In this document: positions 49,108 to 58,735 of the stretch, in pieces
Layout of the letters: each line of letters begins with the position of its first letter
Numbering within the stretch: the first letter of the stretch is position 1
Assembly (NCBI RefSeq): GCF_002632825.1
Contig: NZ_NJAJ01000015.1
Span: 3,055 to 67,054, forward strand
DNA from: Xenorhabdus stockiae
GTDB taxonomy: Bacteria > Pseudomonadota > Gammaproteobacteria > Enterobacterales > Enterobacteriaceae
Direction: 5' to 3'
Length of the DNA stretch: 64,000 bases
Notes under the pieces: model-generated
The model's database searches: none
Seen by the model: the letters and a program-made list of their open reading frames with translations, nothing else
What the model was told of the DNA's origin: nothing
Translations under genes and position numbers: made by a program

Positions 49108-50453
49108 ACGGACTCCGTTTTTTGACTGAGTTGAATGAGCTTTAGCAGGGGAAGTAGTCCTAACCCGGCGGCAATAAGGAATGTGAAATGGTAAGCGGAT
49201 GTCGTGGTAGTTTGCTGTTGTAGCAGATTAAAGAGCAGTGTAAAAACCGCAGCGCCGATGCTGAATGACATCTGGCGGTTGAGGTTCCAGACAGTGCTGG
49301 CGCGGGCCAGATGTTCCCCCTCAAAATCCAGCATCGCAGTAGTCTGAGCGGTATTGGTTGAAATACCTCCGCCAATTCCCATCAGCAAGTAAGCAGCAAC
49401 AAGCAAGAGTAACTCATGTTCCGACCCGACCAGCGTCAGCAATACGATCCCCCCGGCGTGCAATATCAGGCCAGTACAGAATAGTCGGGCAGCGCCAATG
49501 TGATTATAGAGATGACCGCAAGCTACCATGGCACAGAATGATCCACCCGCGAACAATATCATCAAAAGCCCGGTTTCACTGGCTGTCCAGCCAATCACCT
49601 GCTGGAGAAAGAAAATATTGAGTAGATTCACACCGGTAAATATGCCCGGTACAGCATAGTAAACTAAGACAGAGAAGCGCATGCGGTTATTGCGCAACAC
49701 ATTCAGGTCGAGAATTGGGTGCTCTATGTTGCGAGCATGTCTGACGTAGAGCAGGCTAAATAAAATGCCAATTCCGGCTAAGGTGAGGGGGAGCCACGGA
49801 CTGGTAGAACCCGCATACAGTGACATGCCAAACAGCAGTGCAGTAAGTGCCAGACTCACCAATAATAGTCCTATGAGATCCGGTCGGCGGGCGGTGGTTT
49901 TTTCCTCTTTGATCCACAATATTGCCAGTAATGCCGTGATGAGACTGAAAGGGATATTGCAGAGAAATACCCAGCGCCAAGAAAAGTGATCCACGATAAC
50001 TCCGCCAGCACCGGGAGAAATAGCCGGTGCAATTAGCGCGACAGCCATAATCAGCGTCGATACTTTTGCGCGTTCATCTTTTTTAAACAGGCCAAAGGTG
50101 AGTGCCTGACCTACCGGGATCAATAAGCCACCGCCTATTCCCTGAATAAATCGAAACAGGATCAATGACACAAAATCGTTGGATAACCCTGATAGTAAAG
50201 CCCCTACAGAAAATATTGCCATGGAAGCTGCCATGGTCAATCTGGCACCCAGATGACTGGCAAGCCAGGTACTGAGTGGAATAATGAGCGTCAACCCCAG
50301 AATATAGCTGTTTGCTACCCAGGCCACACTAGATTCAGAAATGTTGAGTTCGTGGGAAATATTAGGCAATGCAATCGCTGACATAAAAATATTTATGCAG
50401 TCAATGAAAAAGCCAGCTAAAAAAATAAAGGCAATACGATAGCGATATGTCAT
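49086..50453 (-). CDS. MFS exporter, DHA2-like
   Basis: A 455-residue major facilitator exporter related to EmrB/LmrA-type drug:H+ antiporters. Motif C is seen in APAISPGAGGVIVDHFSWRW (short form SPGAGG near residue 149) and the WVANSYILGL segment near 45 is typical. About 12-14 helices are predicted. A strong GGAGGATAAA site precedes the ATG. It is the first gene of the operon that runs through SnoaL, methyltransferase, oxygenase and IaaM-like genes, and it is divergent from a LysR gene, the usual plan for product-induced export. Confidence 0.88.
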   Translation of the reverse strand: MTYRYRIAFIFLAGFFIDCINIFMSAIALPNISHELNISESSVAWVANSYILGLTLIIPLSTWLASHLGARLTMAASMAIFSVGALLSGLSNDFVSLILFRFIQGIGGGLLIPVGQALTFGLFKKDERAKVSTLIMAVALIAPAISPGAGGVIVDHFSWRWVFLCNIPFSLITALLAILWIKEEKTTARRPDLIGLLLVSLALTALLFGMSLYAGSTSPWLPLTLAGIGILFSLLYVRHARNIEHPILDLNVLRNNRMRFSVLVYYAVPGIFTGVNLLNIFFLQQVIGWTASETGLLMILFAGGSFCAMVACGHLYNHIGAARLFCTGLILHAGGIVLLTLVGSEHELLLLVAAYLLMGIGGGISTNTAQTTAMLDFEGEHLARASTVWNLNRQMSFSIGAAVFTLLFNLLQQQTTTTSAYHFTFLIAAGLGLLPLLKLIQLSQKTESVCNQKKN

Positions 50454-50543
50454 TTTATCCTCCAGTTTGGAGTCTAATTTGGCTTGCTCGGTAGTGTCGA
50501 TTAGATTAAATTGAACTCAGTGTTTACTAATATTTAACAATCT

Positions 50544-51437
50544 ATGGTTTTTAATCACTTAAACCGAATTCAAACGTTTCTTGCGGTAGTAGATTGTGGG
50601 TCATTCACTCTTGCTGCAAAACGGCTTTTCATTAGCAAAGCGATGGCGAGTATTCATGTGAAATCGTTGGAGGAAGTGCTGAATGTGCCGCTGCTTATTC
50701 GCAACACACGAGGCATCACTCTGACAGAAGCCGGTGAAGTCCTATATAAGGATTTTCGGGAAATATTTTCTAATATTCAGACATCTATTGAAAACATATC
50801 TGACATTCATCGTTCTTTGTCCGGAACTCTGAGTATTACATCCACGGCGGAATTTGGTGCACAATTTTTACTGCCGTTAATTGGTGAGTTTTGCAAACTT
50901 CATCCAAATTTAGGCATCAATTATTACGCTGATTCATCACTGAATGATTTAATTTCAGAACGGTTTGATCTGGCAATTCGCTTAGGGACTTTACGTGACT
51001 CGACTTTAAGAAGCAGAAAACTGGGTAATTATGCCATTGTTATGGTGACCTCATCAGAGTGGTTAAAAAATAATCCTGTTAAATCCCTTGATGATTTAAA
51101 TGCTGTGCAGTGGATTGCTAACAGTAACTTACAGGCACCAACACAGTGGACTTTACGCAACGATAAAAAGGAAGAATTCGAATTTCGTGCTATGGCCCGG
51201 TTTCACTCTAATTCAGCCTCAGCTATTAAGACGATGGTGTATTCCGGACTCGGTGTAGCCATTCTGCCGGAGTGGATGGTGAAAGAGGAAATTGCGAAAG
51301 GGGAGCTGATCCAGTTGTTTCCTGACTATACATTGCCCAAGCAGGACATCACGATTGTGTTTGCCGGTGATCATCGTATTCGCCTCAAATGCCGCGTTTT
51401 TATTGATTATCTGATACAGAATTTGCATTTTAATTAA
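50544..51437 (+). CDS. LysR-family transcriptional regulator
   Basis: A 297-residue LysR protein: N-terminal winged HTH (about residues 5-64, with FLAVVDCGSFTLAAKRL and SKAMASIHVKSLEE) and a C-terminal periplasmic-binding-like ligand domain. It is close in style to the many DHA2-linked LysR regulators of the AaeR/YhjC group. Divergent from the exporter across 90 bases, it most likely controls the exporter-SnoaL-methyltransferase-oxygenase operon in response to a pathway compound. No T-N11-A operator could be picked out with confidence. Confidence 0.9.
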   Translation: MVFNHLNRIQTFLAVVDCGSFTLAAKRLFISKAMASIHVKSLEEVLNVPLLIRNTRGITLTEAGEVLYKDFREIFSNIQTSIENISDIHRSLSGTLSITSTAEFGAQFLLPLIGEFCKLHPNLGINYYADSSLNDLISERFDLAIRLGTLRDSTLRSRKLGNYAIVMVTSSEWLKNNPVKSLDDLNAVQWIANSNLQAPTQWTLRNDKKEEFEFRAMARFHSNSASAIKTMVYSGLGVAILPEWMVKEEIAKGELIQLFPDYTLPKQDITIVFAGDHRIRLKCRVFIDYLIQNLHFN

Positions 51438-51517
51438 GCTGATTTTTAAGCACTAATTTATCCTTTTTAAGGATATGCTGTATTTCACTCTGAATCCCTG
51501 TAGTGGCAGCTATGGTT

Positions 51518-51553
51518 GCCCGTAAGAACAAGAATCGAATCGTTCTTATGGGC
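51518..51553. terminator. Bidirectional terminator between lysR and yhiN
   Basis: A 12-bp stem (gcccgtaagaac/gttcttatgggc, one wobble) lies between converging genes and is followed by aaaattt on the plus strand. It marks the right edge of the accessory block. Confidence 0.8.
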
Positions 51554-51578
51554 AAAATTTATTACCAACAGATAAATG

Positions 51579-52781
51579 TTATTGTCTTTCCACAGTCACC
51601 AGTGCCTGCGCACAGGCCCAGGCTGAACTCCATGCCCATTGGAAATTATATCCGCCAAGCCAGCCGGTGACGTCGACAACTTCACCGATAAAATACAATC
51701 CCTTCACCTTATGGGACTCCATTGTTTTCGATGACAGCTCATTAGTGTCTACGCCACCAAGAGTTACCTCTGCGGTGCGATATCCCTCAGTACCATTTGG
51801 CTGTACCTGCCAGCATTGCAGGGTAGTGACCAGATCTTTTTTCTGTGCTGAATTGAGCTGTTTCAGAGAGAGTTCTGGTAGCTGACCAAGAGATTGCAGG
51901 CACTCCACCAGACGTTTTGGCAACAGTTTGGCAAGGGTGTTTTTCAGGCTTTGGTTAGGGTGGGATTCACGCTCCTGAGTTAAGAAGTCATCCAAGTCGA
52001 TATTCGGAAGTAAGTTAATACTCACATATTCACCGGGCTGCCAATAGCTGGAGATCTGCAAAATAGCGGGGCCGGAAAGTCCGCGGTGAGTAAACAGGAT
52101 ATTTTCCCTGAACACCGTTCCGTCCTGTGCGGTAACAACGGAAGGGACCGCCACACCGGAGAGAGTTTGAAGCTGTTCCAGCAATGGCTTGTGTAGGGTA
52201 AAAGGAACTAAGGCGGCACGAGTTGGCAGGATATTAAGATCGAATTGTTCCGCAATGCGATAACCGAAAGGAGAGGCACCTAAACCGGGCATAGATAATC
52301 CGCCAGAAGCCACTACAAGTGAGTGTGCGCTCACTTTTTTCCCTGATGCAGTAATTTCGAACTTCTGCTCATGTTTCTCTATCTGAGTGACTTCACTGCG
52401 TAAGCGAATTGTAACCTGGCCCGCTTCGCACTCTTTCAAAAGAAGGTCAATAATCTGCTGAGCTGAGTCATCGCAAAAAAGCTGCCCTAAAGTTTTTTCA
52501 TGGTAGGCAATACCATGACGCTGCACCAAGTCAATAAAATCCCATTGTGTATAGCGAGCAAGTGCTGACTTACAAAAGTGCGGATTGGCTGAAAGGAAGG
52601 CTGCGGGTTCGGCATATATATTGGTAAAATTACAGCGTCCGCCCCCGGACATTAAAATTTTGCGGCCTGCTTTTTTACCATTATCCAGTACCAGAACACT
52701 TAGCCCTGACTGTCCGGCCTGTGCTGCGCAAAACAAGCCAGCCGCGCCAGCACCAATAATTACTACATCAAATTTTTCCAT
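51579..52781 (-). CDS. yhiN: YhiN, HI0933-family flavoprotein
   Basis: Predicted FAD-dependent oxidoreductase of unknown substrate. The start at 52781 gives 400 residues beginning MEKFDVVIIGAGAAGLF, the same length as E. coli YhiN; the frame is open to 52844 but the extra 21 residues are not conserved. The FAD fingerprint GAGAAG is at residues 10-15, then GRKILMSGGGRCNFTN near 40 and the C-terminal GWLGGYNFQWAWSSAW. It is divergent from pitA, the E. coli order; the 321-base gap (52782-53102) is AT-rich with no other gene seen. Confidence 0.95.
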   Translation of the reverse strand: MEKFDVVIIGAGAAGLFCAAQAGQSGLSVLVLDNGKKAGRKILMSGGGRCNFTNIYAEPAAFLSANPHFCKSALARYTQWDFIDLVQRHGIAYHEKTLGQLFCDDSAQQIIDLLLKECEAGQVTIRLRSEVTQIEKHEQKFEITASGKKVSAHSLVVASGGLSMPGLGASPFGYRIAEQFDLNILPTRAALVPFTLHKPLLEQLQTLSGVAVPSVVTAQDGTVFRENILFTHRGLSGPAILQISSYWQPGEYVSINLLPNIDLDDFLTQERESHPNQSLKNTLAKLLPKRLVECLQSLGQLPELSLKQLNSAQKKDLVTTLQCWQVQPNGTEGYRTAEVTLGGVDTNELSSKTMESHKVKGLYFIGEVVDVTGWLGGYNFQWAWSSAWACAQALVTVERQ

Positions 52782-53102
52782 TCGTTTGCTATCTCTATAC
52801 TTGCAGAATAACTTTCTTGCCGGATTATTTTTCAGGAAATACACTTCATTGTGGAGGGACTATCTGCTAAATGCAGAGAAAAATAAGTACTTGGTTGAAC
52901 TTTTATTATGGCAGGCCATTTTTCATCAAAAAAATATAAAAAGATAAAAATCCCATAATTTTTTGATTTTTATGAGAAAAGTAAATCATTCGCTGCCGGT
53001 TTATTGTCATTAAATCAAAAAAAGGTCATATTTCTCTTTTCCCGCCAGCGTTTGTCACTGATAATGCGCCGCGTTCATGTCCTACTAACTGGCTTAACGT
53101 TT

Positions 53103-54593
53103 ATGCTACATCTGTTTACTGGCCTGGATTTTTATACCGGCCTTATGTTAGTACTTGCTCTGTTGTTTGTGCTTTTTTATGAAGCCATCAATGGGTTTCA
53201 TGATACCGCAAATGCAGTAGCAACTGTTATTTATACCCGCGCTATGCGCTCGCAATTTGCTGTTGTCATGGCAGGGGTTTTTAACTTTTTTGGTGTTCTA
53301 CTTGGTGGATTAAGTGTCGCTTATGCGATTGTTCATCTATTACCTACAGATCTCCTACTGAATGTCAGCTCAAGCCATGGTTTGGCGATGGTCTTTTCCA
53401 TGCTGCTGGCGGCAATTATCTGGAATCTGGGCACATGGTATTTCGGGATCCCGGCATCCAGCTCTCATACGTTGATTGGTTCTATTATCGGGATTGGCCT
53501 GACCAACGCGATAGTGACCAGCTCTTCTGTTGTTGATGCGCTGAATATTCCGAAGATGATACAGATTTTTATGTCCTTGATTCTGTCTCCTATGATTGGT
53601 TTGGTGATCGCGGGAGCGATGGTCTTTTTACTGCGCCGTTACTGGAGTGGTACTAAAAAGCGCCGTCGTATCCACATGACGCCGGCTGAACGTGAAAAGC
53701 AGGATGGTAAACGTAAACCACCATTCTGGACACGAACAGCTCTGATCCTTTCTGCTGTTGGTGTGAGTTTTTCTCATGGCGCCAATGATGGCCAGAAAGG
53801 GATTGGTCTGATCATGCTGGTACTGATTGGTGTCGCGCCTGCTGGCTTTGTTGTGAATATGAACTCAACAAGCTATGACATTGCTCGTACCCATGATGCT
53901 GTTGTGCATTTGCAGCAGTATTATGAGCATCATGAACCTGCGCTTACTCATGCAATTGAGCTGACTCCGGCTATATCTCCGGTTGAAGATCAACTGGATA
54001 TGAATTTCCACTGTGATAATTCACGGGCATTGGATGTGCTGAATACCACGGAAACAATGCTGGGAAGCATTCAGAATTATAGTGAGCTGAATCCTGATCA
54101 ACGTAACAGCATGCGTCGCATGTTGATGTGTATTGCTGATACAGCAAGTGCTGTGGCTAAATTGCCAGAAACTAGCATGGAAGATGCACGTTTCCTGCAT
54201 AAATTGCGTAAAGATCTGCTGAATACCGTTGAATATGCACCAATGTGGATAATCATCGCGGTGGCGCTGGCACTGTCTCTGGGCACAATGGTTGGCTGGA
54301 AACGTGTTGCTGTCACTATTGGTGAAAAAATCGGTAAAAAAGGCATGACTTATGCTCAGGGGGTTTCCGCTCAGGTGACTGCCGCAGTATCGATTGGGGT
54401 TGCTAGTTATACGGGGATGCCGGTATCGACGACACAGGTTCTTTCTTCTGCGGTCGCAGGTACAATGCTGGTTGATGGTGGTGGTGTTCAAAGTAAGACT
54501 ATCAAAAATATCATGCTGGCGTGGGTACTGACATTGCCGATTTCAATTGCCCTGTCAGGCTGCCTGTATTGGATTGCTCTGCAATTGATCTAA
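53103..54593 (+). CDS. pitA: Low-affinity phosphate transporter PitA
   Basis: Inner-membrane metal-phosphate:H+ symporter. The start at 53103 ([13 protein letters not shown]) gives 496 residues (E. coli 499); upstream in-frame starts at 53004 and 53064 add residues absent from the family. The repeated PD001131-type signature is seen as [17 protein letters not shown] near residue 33 and [13 protein letters not shown] near 224, with [16 protein letters not shown] near 440. About ten helices are predicted. It is the start of the pitA-uspB-uspA neighbourhood. Confidence 0.95.
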   Translation: MLHLFTGLDFYTGLMLVLALLFVLFYEAINGFHDTANAVATVIYTRAMRSQFAVVMAGVFNFFGVLLGGLSVAYAIVHLLPTDLLLNVSSSHGLAMVFSMLLAAIIWNLGTWYFGIPASSSHTLIGSIIGIGLTNAIVTSSSVVDALNIPKMIQIFMSLILSPMIGLVIAGAMVFLLRRYWSGTKKRRRIHMTPAEREKQDGKRKPPFWTRTALILSAVGVSFSHGANDGQKGIGLIMLVLIGVAPAGFVVNMNSTSYDIARTHDAVVHLQQYYEHHEPALTHAIELTPAISPVEDQLDMNFHCDNSRALDVLNTTETMLGSIQNYSELNPDQRNSMRRMLMCIADTASAVAKLPETSMEDARFLHKLRKDLLNTVEYAPMWIIIAVALALSLGTMVGWKRVAVTIGEKIGKKGMTYAQGVSAQVTAAVSIGVASYTGMPVSTTQVLSSAVAGTMLVDGGGVQSKTIKNIMLAWVLTLPISIALSGCLYWIALQLI

Positions 54594-54605
54594 GCTTAAG
54601 TTTTT

Positions 54606-54645
54606 AAAAAGGGTTGGCAGCGATATCAGCAGCTCAACCCTTTTT
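54606..54645. terminator. Terminator between pitA and uspB
   Basis: An 11-bp outer stem (aaaaagggttg/caacccttttt) with T after it on the plus strand and, because of the A run before it, also on the minus strand. It can serve both converging genes. Confidence 0.85.
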
Positions 54646-54689
54646 ATTGCCACTTTTTATTTTCAACTCGCTTTCCCTCTCTGTTGTTA

Positions 54690-55022
54690 TCAGACTATCG
54701 CTATTCCTACCAGACACAGTAAGACAATCCCACATAACACTTTCGTCAATATAAACTGCTTACGCAGCCTTTCGCAGAAAAAGATGACATCATCATTGTG
54801 ATGGTTGAGATAGCTTTGTGTGTTAATGTAGCGTACCAGCCGCATTTGTTTACTGAATTGGCCATTACCAGTAAAAAAACCATTCCCATCAATGGCTTGA
54901 TATAGCATCGGATCTGCCTGACGCAGAATAAATAATAAAGCCCGTAGTGAAGAAATGTAACGTAATATATTGATAATACAGATAATGCAAATTGCCCAGA
55001 AGAATGCAAGCATACTGAACAT
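54690..55022 (-). CDS. uspB: Universal stress protein B
   Basis: A 110-residue inner-membrane protein with two helices (about residues 2-22 and 88-108), matching E. coli UspB (111 aa), including the YISSLRALL, GNGFFTGNGQFSKQMRLVRYI and CERLRKQFILT segments. In E. coli it is a sigma-S-dependent protein linked to ethanol tolerance. It is divergent from uspA, as in E. coli. Confidence 0.94.
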   Translation of the reverse strand: MFSMLAFFWAICIICIINILRYISSLRALLFILRQADPMLYQAIDGNGFFTGNGQFSKQMRLVRYINTQSYLNHHNDDVIFFCERLRKQFILTKVLCGIVLLCLVGIAIV

Positions 55023-55360
55023 ATTCCCCCCTCCTTAGAGTGGCAACGGGATATTGTGTATGGATTAAGAATTTATCTGAAAAGGTAGCAATGTAAATAG
55101 TCACAGTATTAAATTTTAGGAGGAAATGGCTTATTAGAAAAGCCAAATGATATTGAAAAATGGCCTCAGTATCAGAGATAAAATGTTTAATACAGTTATG
55201 GTATTGAAAGCAGATATCTTTTCTTTCAACTGGTTAACTAAATAAAGTAACAAGTTGTGATCACGACGACACTCAAAAGAGGCGTCAAGCAGTTATAGTA
55301 TAAGTATAAAATCATGGCGTTTAATGCCGCCAATCCATTTTATGGAAGGAGTTCACTTAT
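55023..55360. other. uspB-uspA divergent promoter region
   Basis: 338 bases, AT-rich, no gene. It should hold both the uspB and the uspA promoters. A strong ribosome site ggaaggag lies before uspA. An 8-base-scale inverted repeat (ggcgttta/atgccgcc-like) occurs near 55317-55333. No operator recognised. Confidence 0.6.
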
Positions 55361-55792
55361 ATGGCTTATAAACATATTCTTGTAGCAGTTGATCTATCTC
55401 CAGAAAGCAGGGTCTTGGTGGATAAAGCGGTTTCTTTGGCAAGGCCATACAATGCTAAGGTTTCCTTGATCCATGTTGATGTAAATTACTCTGATTTATA
55501 CACCGGCCTGATAGATGTCAATCTTGGTGATATGCAGGCACGCATCGCAGATGAAACTCGTAACTCCCTGAAAGAACTGTCAGAGAATTCAAGCTATGAA
55601 ATTCAGGAAACGCTGAGTGGTAGTGGTGATTTAGGGCAAGTACTTGTTGATGCGATTAAGCAATATGATATGGATCTCGTTGTCTGTGGTCATCATCAGG
55701 ATTTTTGGAGCAAGCTGATGTCATCAGCTCGTCAGCTCATTAACACCGTCCATGTTGATATGCTTATCGTTCCGTTGCGTGAAGAAGATTAA
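55361..55792 (+). CDS. uspA: Universal stress protein A
   Basis: A 143-residue cytoplasmic stress protein, close to E. coli UspA (144). It begins [15 protein letters not shown], and the family's [15 protein letters not shown] and [15 protein letters not shown] segments are present. The UspA subclass lacks the full ATP-binding GxxGx9GS motif, and it appears incomplete here too. It is a single gene with its own terminator. Confidence 0.96.
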   Translation: MAYKHILVAVDLSPESRVLVDKAVSLARPYNAKVSLIHVDVNYSDLYTGLIDVNLGDMQARIADETRNSLKELSENSSYEIQETLSGSGDLGQVLVDAIKQYDMDLVVCGHHQDFWSKLMSSARQLINTVHVDMLIVPLREED

Positions 55793-55820
55793 TATTCTGC
55801 CGAAAACTTATTCTATGGAA

Positions 55821-55848
55821 TCGCCTGCTCATTGCAGGCGATTTTTTT
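55821..55848 (+). terminator. uspA terminator
   Basis: A perfect 8-bp stem (tcgcctgc/gcaggcga) with a 5-base loop runs into seven T. Confidence 0.9.
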
Positions 55849-56059
55849 GCTTGTGCAAAGTATAAGGTGCTTTAAAAAGCTTTTTATTTAGAAAATAAAA
55901 AATTTATTTTCAACAAAATTAATAAAAATAGTTATTGAAATTCAATCATAAAATAGTGGTATATTCAGAAAGCAAACCGTAATTACCTCACATTTTCGAC
56001 AAAAAATAACAAAGGAAATGGGGAGGGCATCACATCTGAATGTATAAAGGAAGCTATAA

Positions 56060-57403
56060 ATGAATGTACCATCATCTTTAGTCTCATTTCTTGAATCTGT
56101 TCAGTCTCACAATCCACATCAACCAGAATATTTACAGGCAGTAAGAGAAGTATTGACCTCTCTCTGGCCTTTTCTTGAGCGCAATCCGCAATATCGTGAA
56201 CAGGGGTTATTAGAGCGTTTGGTTGAACCAGAAAGAGTTATTCAATTTCGCGTTAGCTGGGTTGATGATCAGGGAAAGGTTCAGGTAAACCGCGCATGGC
56301 GGGTACAGTTCAATTCGGCCATCGGGCCATTTAAAGGCGGGATGCGTTTTCACCCTTCCGTTAACCTCTCTATTCTGAAGTTTCTCGGTTTTGAGCAAAC
56401 ATTGAAAAATGCTCTGACAACATTACCGATGGGCGGTGCAAAAGGCGGCTCTGATTTCGATCCTAAAGGGAAAAGTCAGGGAGAGATTATGCGTTTTTGT
56501 CAGGCATTAATGACAGAGTTGTATCGCCATCTGGGGCCTGATACTGATGTTCCTGCCGGAGATATCGGAGTTGGTGGCCGGGAAGTGGCTTTTATGACCG
56601 GGATGATGAAAAAGTTATCCAACAACACGGCCTGTGTTTTCACGGGTAAAGAGCTCTCTTTTGGTGGCAGTTTGATCCGGCCGGAAGCGACGGGCTATGG
56701 TCTGGTTTATTTCATTCATGCGATGCTGAAACGTCATGGTATGGCGCTGGATGGTATGCGGGTATCGGTTTCGGGAGCGGGAAATGTCGCTCAATATACC
56801 ATCGAAAAATGTCTGGAACTGGGGGCTAAAGTGGTGACGGTATCCGATTCCGGCGGTACTGTTCTGGATGAAGAAGGATTCACTTCAGAGAAACTGGCTC
56901 ATCTGGAAGAGATTAAAAATAAACGTTATGGGCGTGTTGAGGATTATGCCAAAGAACGTGGGCTGACTTTCCTTAAAGGGCAAAACCCGTGGTCAGTGCC
57001 TGTAGATATCGCTCTGCCTTGCGCGACACAGAATGAGCTGCATCTGGAAGATGCAAAAATACTGATTCAGAATGGTGTGAAATTGGTAGCAGAAGGAGCC
57101 AACATGCCGGCAACTATCGCAGCTACTGATGCTTTCCTTGAAGCCGGTGTTCTGTTTGCGCCGGGTAAGGCCGCTAATGCGGGAGGTGTAGCCACTTCCG
57201 GCCTGGAAATGTCGCAGAATGCGATACGACAGAACTGGAAAGCAGAAAAAGTGGATATCCGCTTACATCACATCATGCTCGATATTCACCAATCCTGTGT
57301 GGAATATGGTGGAGAAGGCAAACAGATCAACTATGTACAGGGTGCGAATATAGCGGGCTTTGTGAAAGTTGCTGATGCCATGCTGGCGCAAGGTATTTTG
57401 TAA
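56060..57403 (+). CDS. gdhA: NADP-specific glutamate dehydrogenase
   Basis: Converts 2-oxoglutarate and ammonia to glutamate with NADPH. The 447 residues equal the E. coli length. The active-site Lys lies in LPMGGAKGGSDFDPKG near residue 126, and the dinucleotide-binding GAGNVAQY lies near 240. AAGGAAG precedes the ATG. It is not part of the pitA-uspB-uspA neighbourhood in E. coli. It ends at the first of two identical terminator repeats. Confidence 0.96.
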   Translation: MNVPSSLVSFLESVQSHNPHQPEYLQAVREVLTSLWPFLERNPQYREQGLLERLVEPERVIQFRVSWVDDQGKVQVNRAWRVQFNSAIGPFKGGMRFHPSVNLSILKFLGFEQTLKNALTTLPMGGAKGGSDFDPKGKSQGEIMRFCQALMTELYRHLGPDTDVPAGDIGVGGREVAFMTGMMKKLSNNTACVFTGKELSFGGSLIRPEATGYGLVYFIHAMLKRHGMALDGMRVSVSGAGNVAQYTIEKCLELGAKVVTVSDSGGTVLDEEGFTSEKLAHLEEIKNKRYGRVEDYAKERGLTFLKGQNPWSVPVDIALPCATQNELHLEDAKILIQNGVKLVAEGANMPATIAATDAFLEAGVLFAPGKAANAGGVATSGLEMSQNAIRQNWKAEKVDIRLHHIMLDIHQSCVEYGGEGKQINYVQGANIAGFVKVADAMLAQGIL

Positions 57404-57442
57404 TTCAGTGAGTTTACCAGTAAACAATAAATGATTTTTAAT

Positions 57443-57475
57443 GAATAAACCCCATGTTGAATGGGGCTTATTTTT
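57443..57475. repeat. 33-bp terminator repeat, left copy (gdhA terminator)
   Basis: aaccccat-gttga-atggggctt hairpin with a T run, 40 bases after gdhA. All 33 bases recur at 58686-58718. The last base is also the final base of the lipase stop codon on the other strand. Confidence 0.95.
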
Positions 57476-58365
57476 CAAGCATCCCGCGTTACTTGCAGAC
57501 AATCATTCCATGTTTGCTTGTCTTCTGGAAAATCTCCATCAAGCACTTCGAAAAATTTGTATTTATTTAATAAAGCAAGATAAGTGAGTATAGCATGTTT
57601 GCAACCTATGGAATCCTTTACTATTACATCGTCTCTTGGCTGTAGTTCATAAACAGTTGGAAGTTGATAAGAGTTAGGTGGTAATGAAGGAATGATATCT
57701 TCTACATAATTAATAACGACATTATCACGAAAATGTTGATTAACATATGTTACAAATTCATAATTTCCTACATTTGGACTGGCAAATAAGCAAGATCTGC
57801 AATTAGGTGCTTTATCATAAATATCCCTCATAAGATAAGTCCCCATTGCAGCACCAAGGCTATGACCGGAGATAGTACAATAACCATTTGTTCCGATAAA
57901 TTGTGTGATGGCATCTGCTAGTGGGAGGCTCTGATAATTAATCCCTGTTGTGTTATCAGGAACAATCAGACGCAAAGAATTATACATTGAATAAAAACCG
58001 TCAAAAACTATTTGATCAGGTGTATCAGGCCAAGGGGATATAGGTATTACATCAAGGTTCTTTATCCATTCGGTAATATTTTTTGTCCCACGGATAGTAA
58101 GAACGTATTCTCCGGGGTTAGTTATTCTCTCTACTATATATCCAAAGTTAACTCTTTCTTCCAAAATCATTAATTCTTTTTTATTCGTTTTTGGATTCAT
58201 AAAAATATTGTAATCATTACTATAAATATAGCATTTCAGTTTCCAACCATCTTTTTCTATACGCGGGTCTGGAGGTGGCGTAAGGTTATCAGGATATCGT
58301 TCATACATATCTGATGCATATAGAATTAGTGCTGCAAAACTATCGTTGTAATTTACTGTAAACAT
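57475..58365 (-). CDS. Class 3 lipase (alpha/beta hydrolase)
   Basis: A 296-residue lipase-3-family protein. The nucleophile elbow is GHSLGA near residue 167; the likely Asp lies in VEDIIPSLP near 223 and the His in CKHAILTY near 259. There is no signal peptide or membrane segment, so release would need another route (for example a type VI system, toxin delivery or lysis). Photorhabdus toxin islands carry related small lipase genes (pdl), as I recall, but the match is not proven. The gene is AT-rich, stands alone and lies between two exact 33-bp terminator copies, which suggests insertion. Confidence 0.85.
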   Translation of the reverse strand: MFTVNYNDSFAALILYASDMYERYPDNLTPPPDPRIEKDGWKLKCYIYSNDYNIFMNPKTNKKELMILEERVNFGYIVERITNPGEYVLTIRGTKNITEWIKNLDVIPISPWPDTPDQIVFDGFYSMYNSLRLIVPDNTTGINYQSLPLADAITQFIGTNGYCTISGHSLGAAMGTYLMRDIYDKAPNCRSCLFASPNVGNYEFVTYVNQHFRDNVVINYVEDIIPSLPPNSYQLPTVYELQPRDDVIVKDSIGCKHAILTYLALLNKYKFFEVLDGDFPEDKQTWNDCLQVTRDA

Positions 58366-58735
58366 AGTCCAGTCCCATTCTTATTGGTATAATAAAAATT
58401 AAAGTGATAATTAAAGTATATTTCAAATTTTAAAATTTTCCTGAAATTAGTAAGTGTTTTTATTTTATTGATTTGTTAATTTTTTATTATTCAGGTTAAT
58501 ATTGATTGGTTTTTTTTGGTGGGTTTAATCTAATCATTTAATTAGAAAGTTATATTATATTAATAATTTAAATTATTAATATATTAATTTAAATATGAAT
58601 TCTTTTCAAGCTATCGATACTTCGTCAATTCTTTATCCAGAATGAAAAGTGATAATTAAGATATAAAGTTAACTAATTTTTTTACGAATAAACCCCATGT
58701 TGAATGGGGCTTATTTTTTTGAATCTTAAGTACAA
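58366..58735. other. AT-rich spacer upstream of the lipase gene
   Basis: 370 bases, extremely AT-rich, with no gene. It presumably holds the lipase promoter (minus strand). Its right end carries the second 33-bp terminator repeat, 17 bases after the ABC transporter stop. Confidence 0.65.
58686..58718. repeat. 33-bp terminator repeat, right copy
   Basis: Identical base for base to 57443-57475, in the same orientation. It lies downstream of the minus-strand RiPP operon, for which it may act as terminator, while its T-rich side (seven T) faces the plus strand as in the gdhA copy. Confidence 0.95.

Noticed and set aside
57475-58365. Lipase as a secreted classical enzyme
   Set aside because: No signal peptide or lipobox is seen at the N-terminus, so Sec-dependent secretion is not supported.
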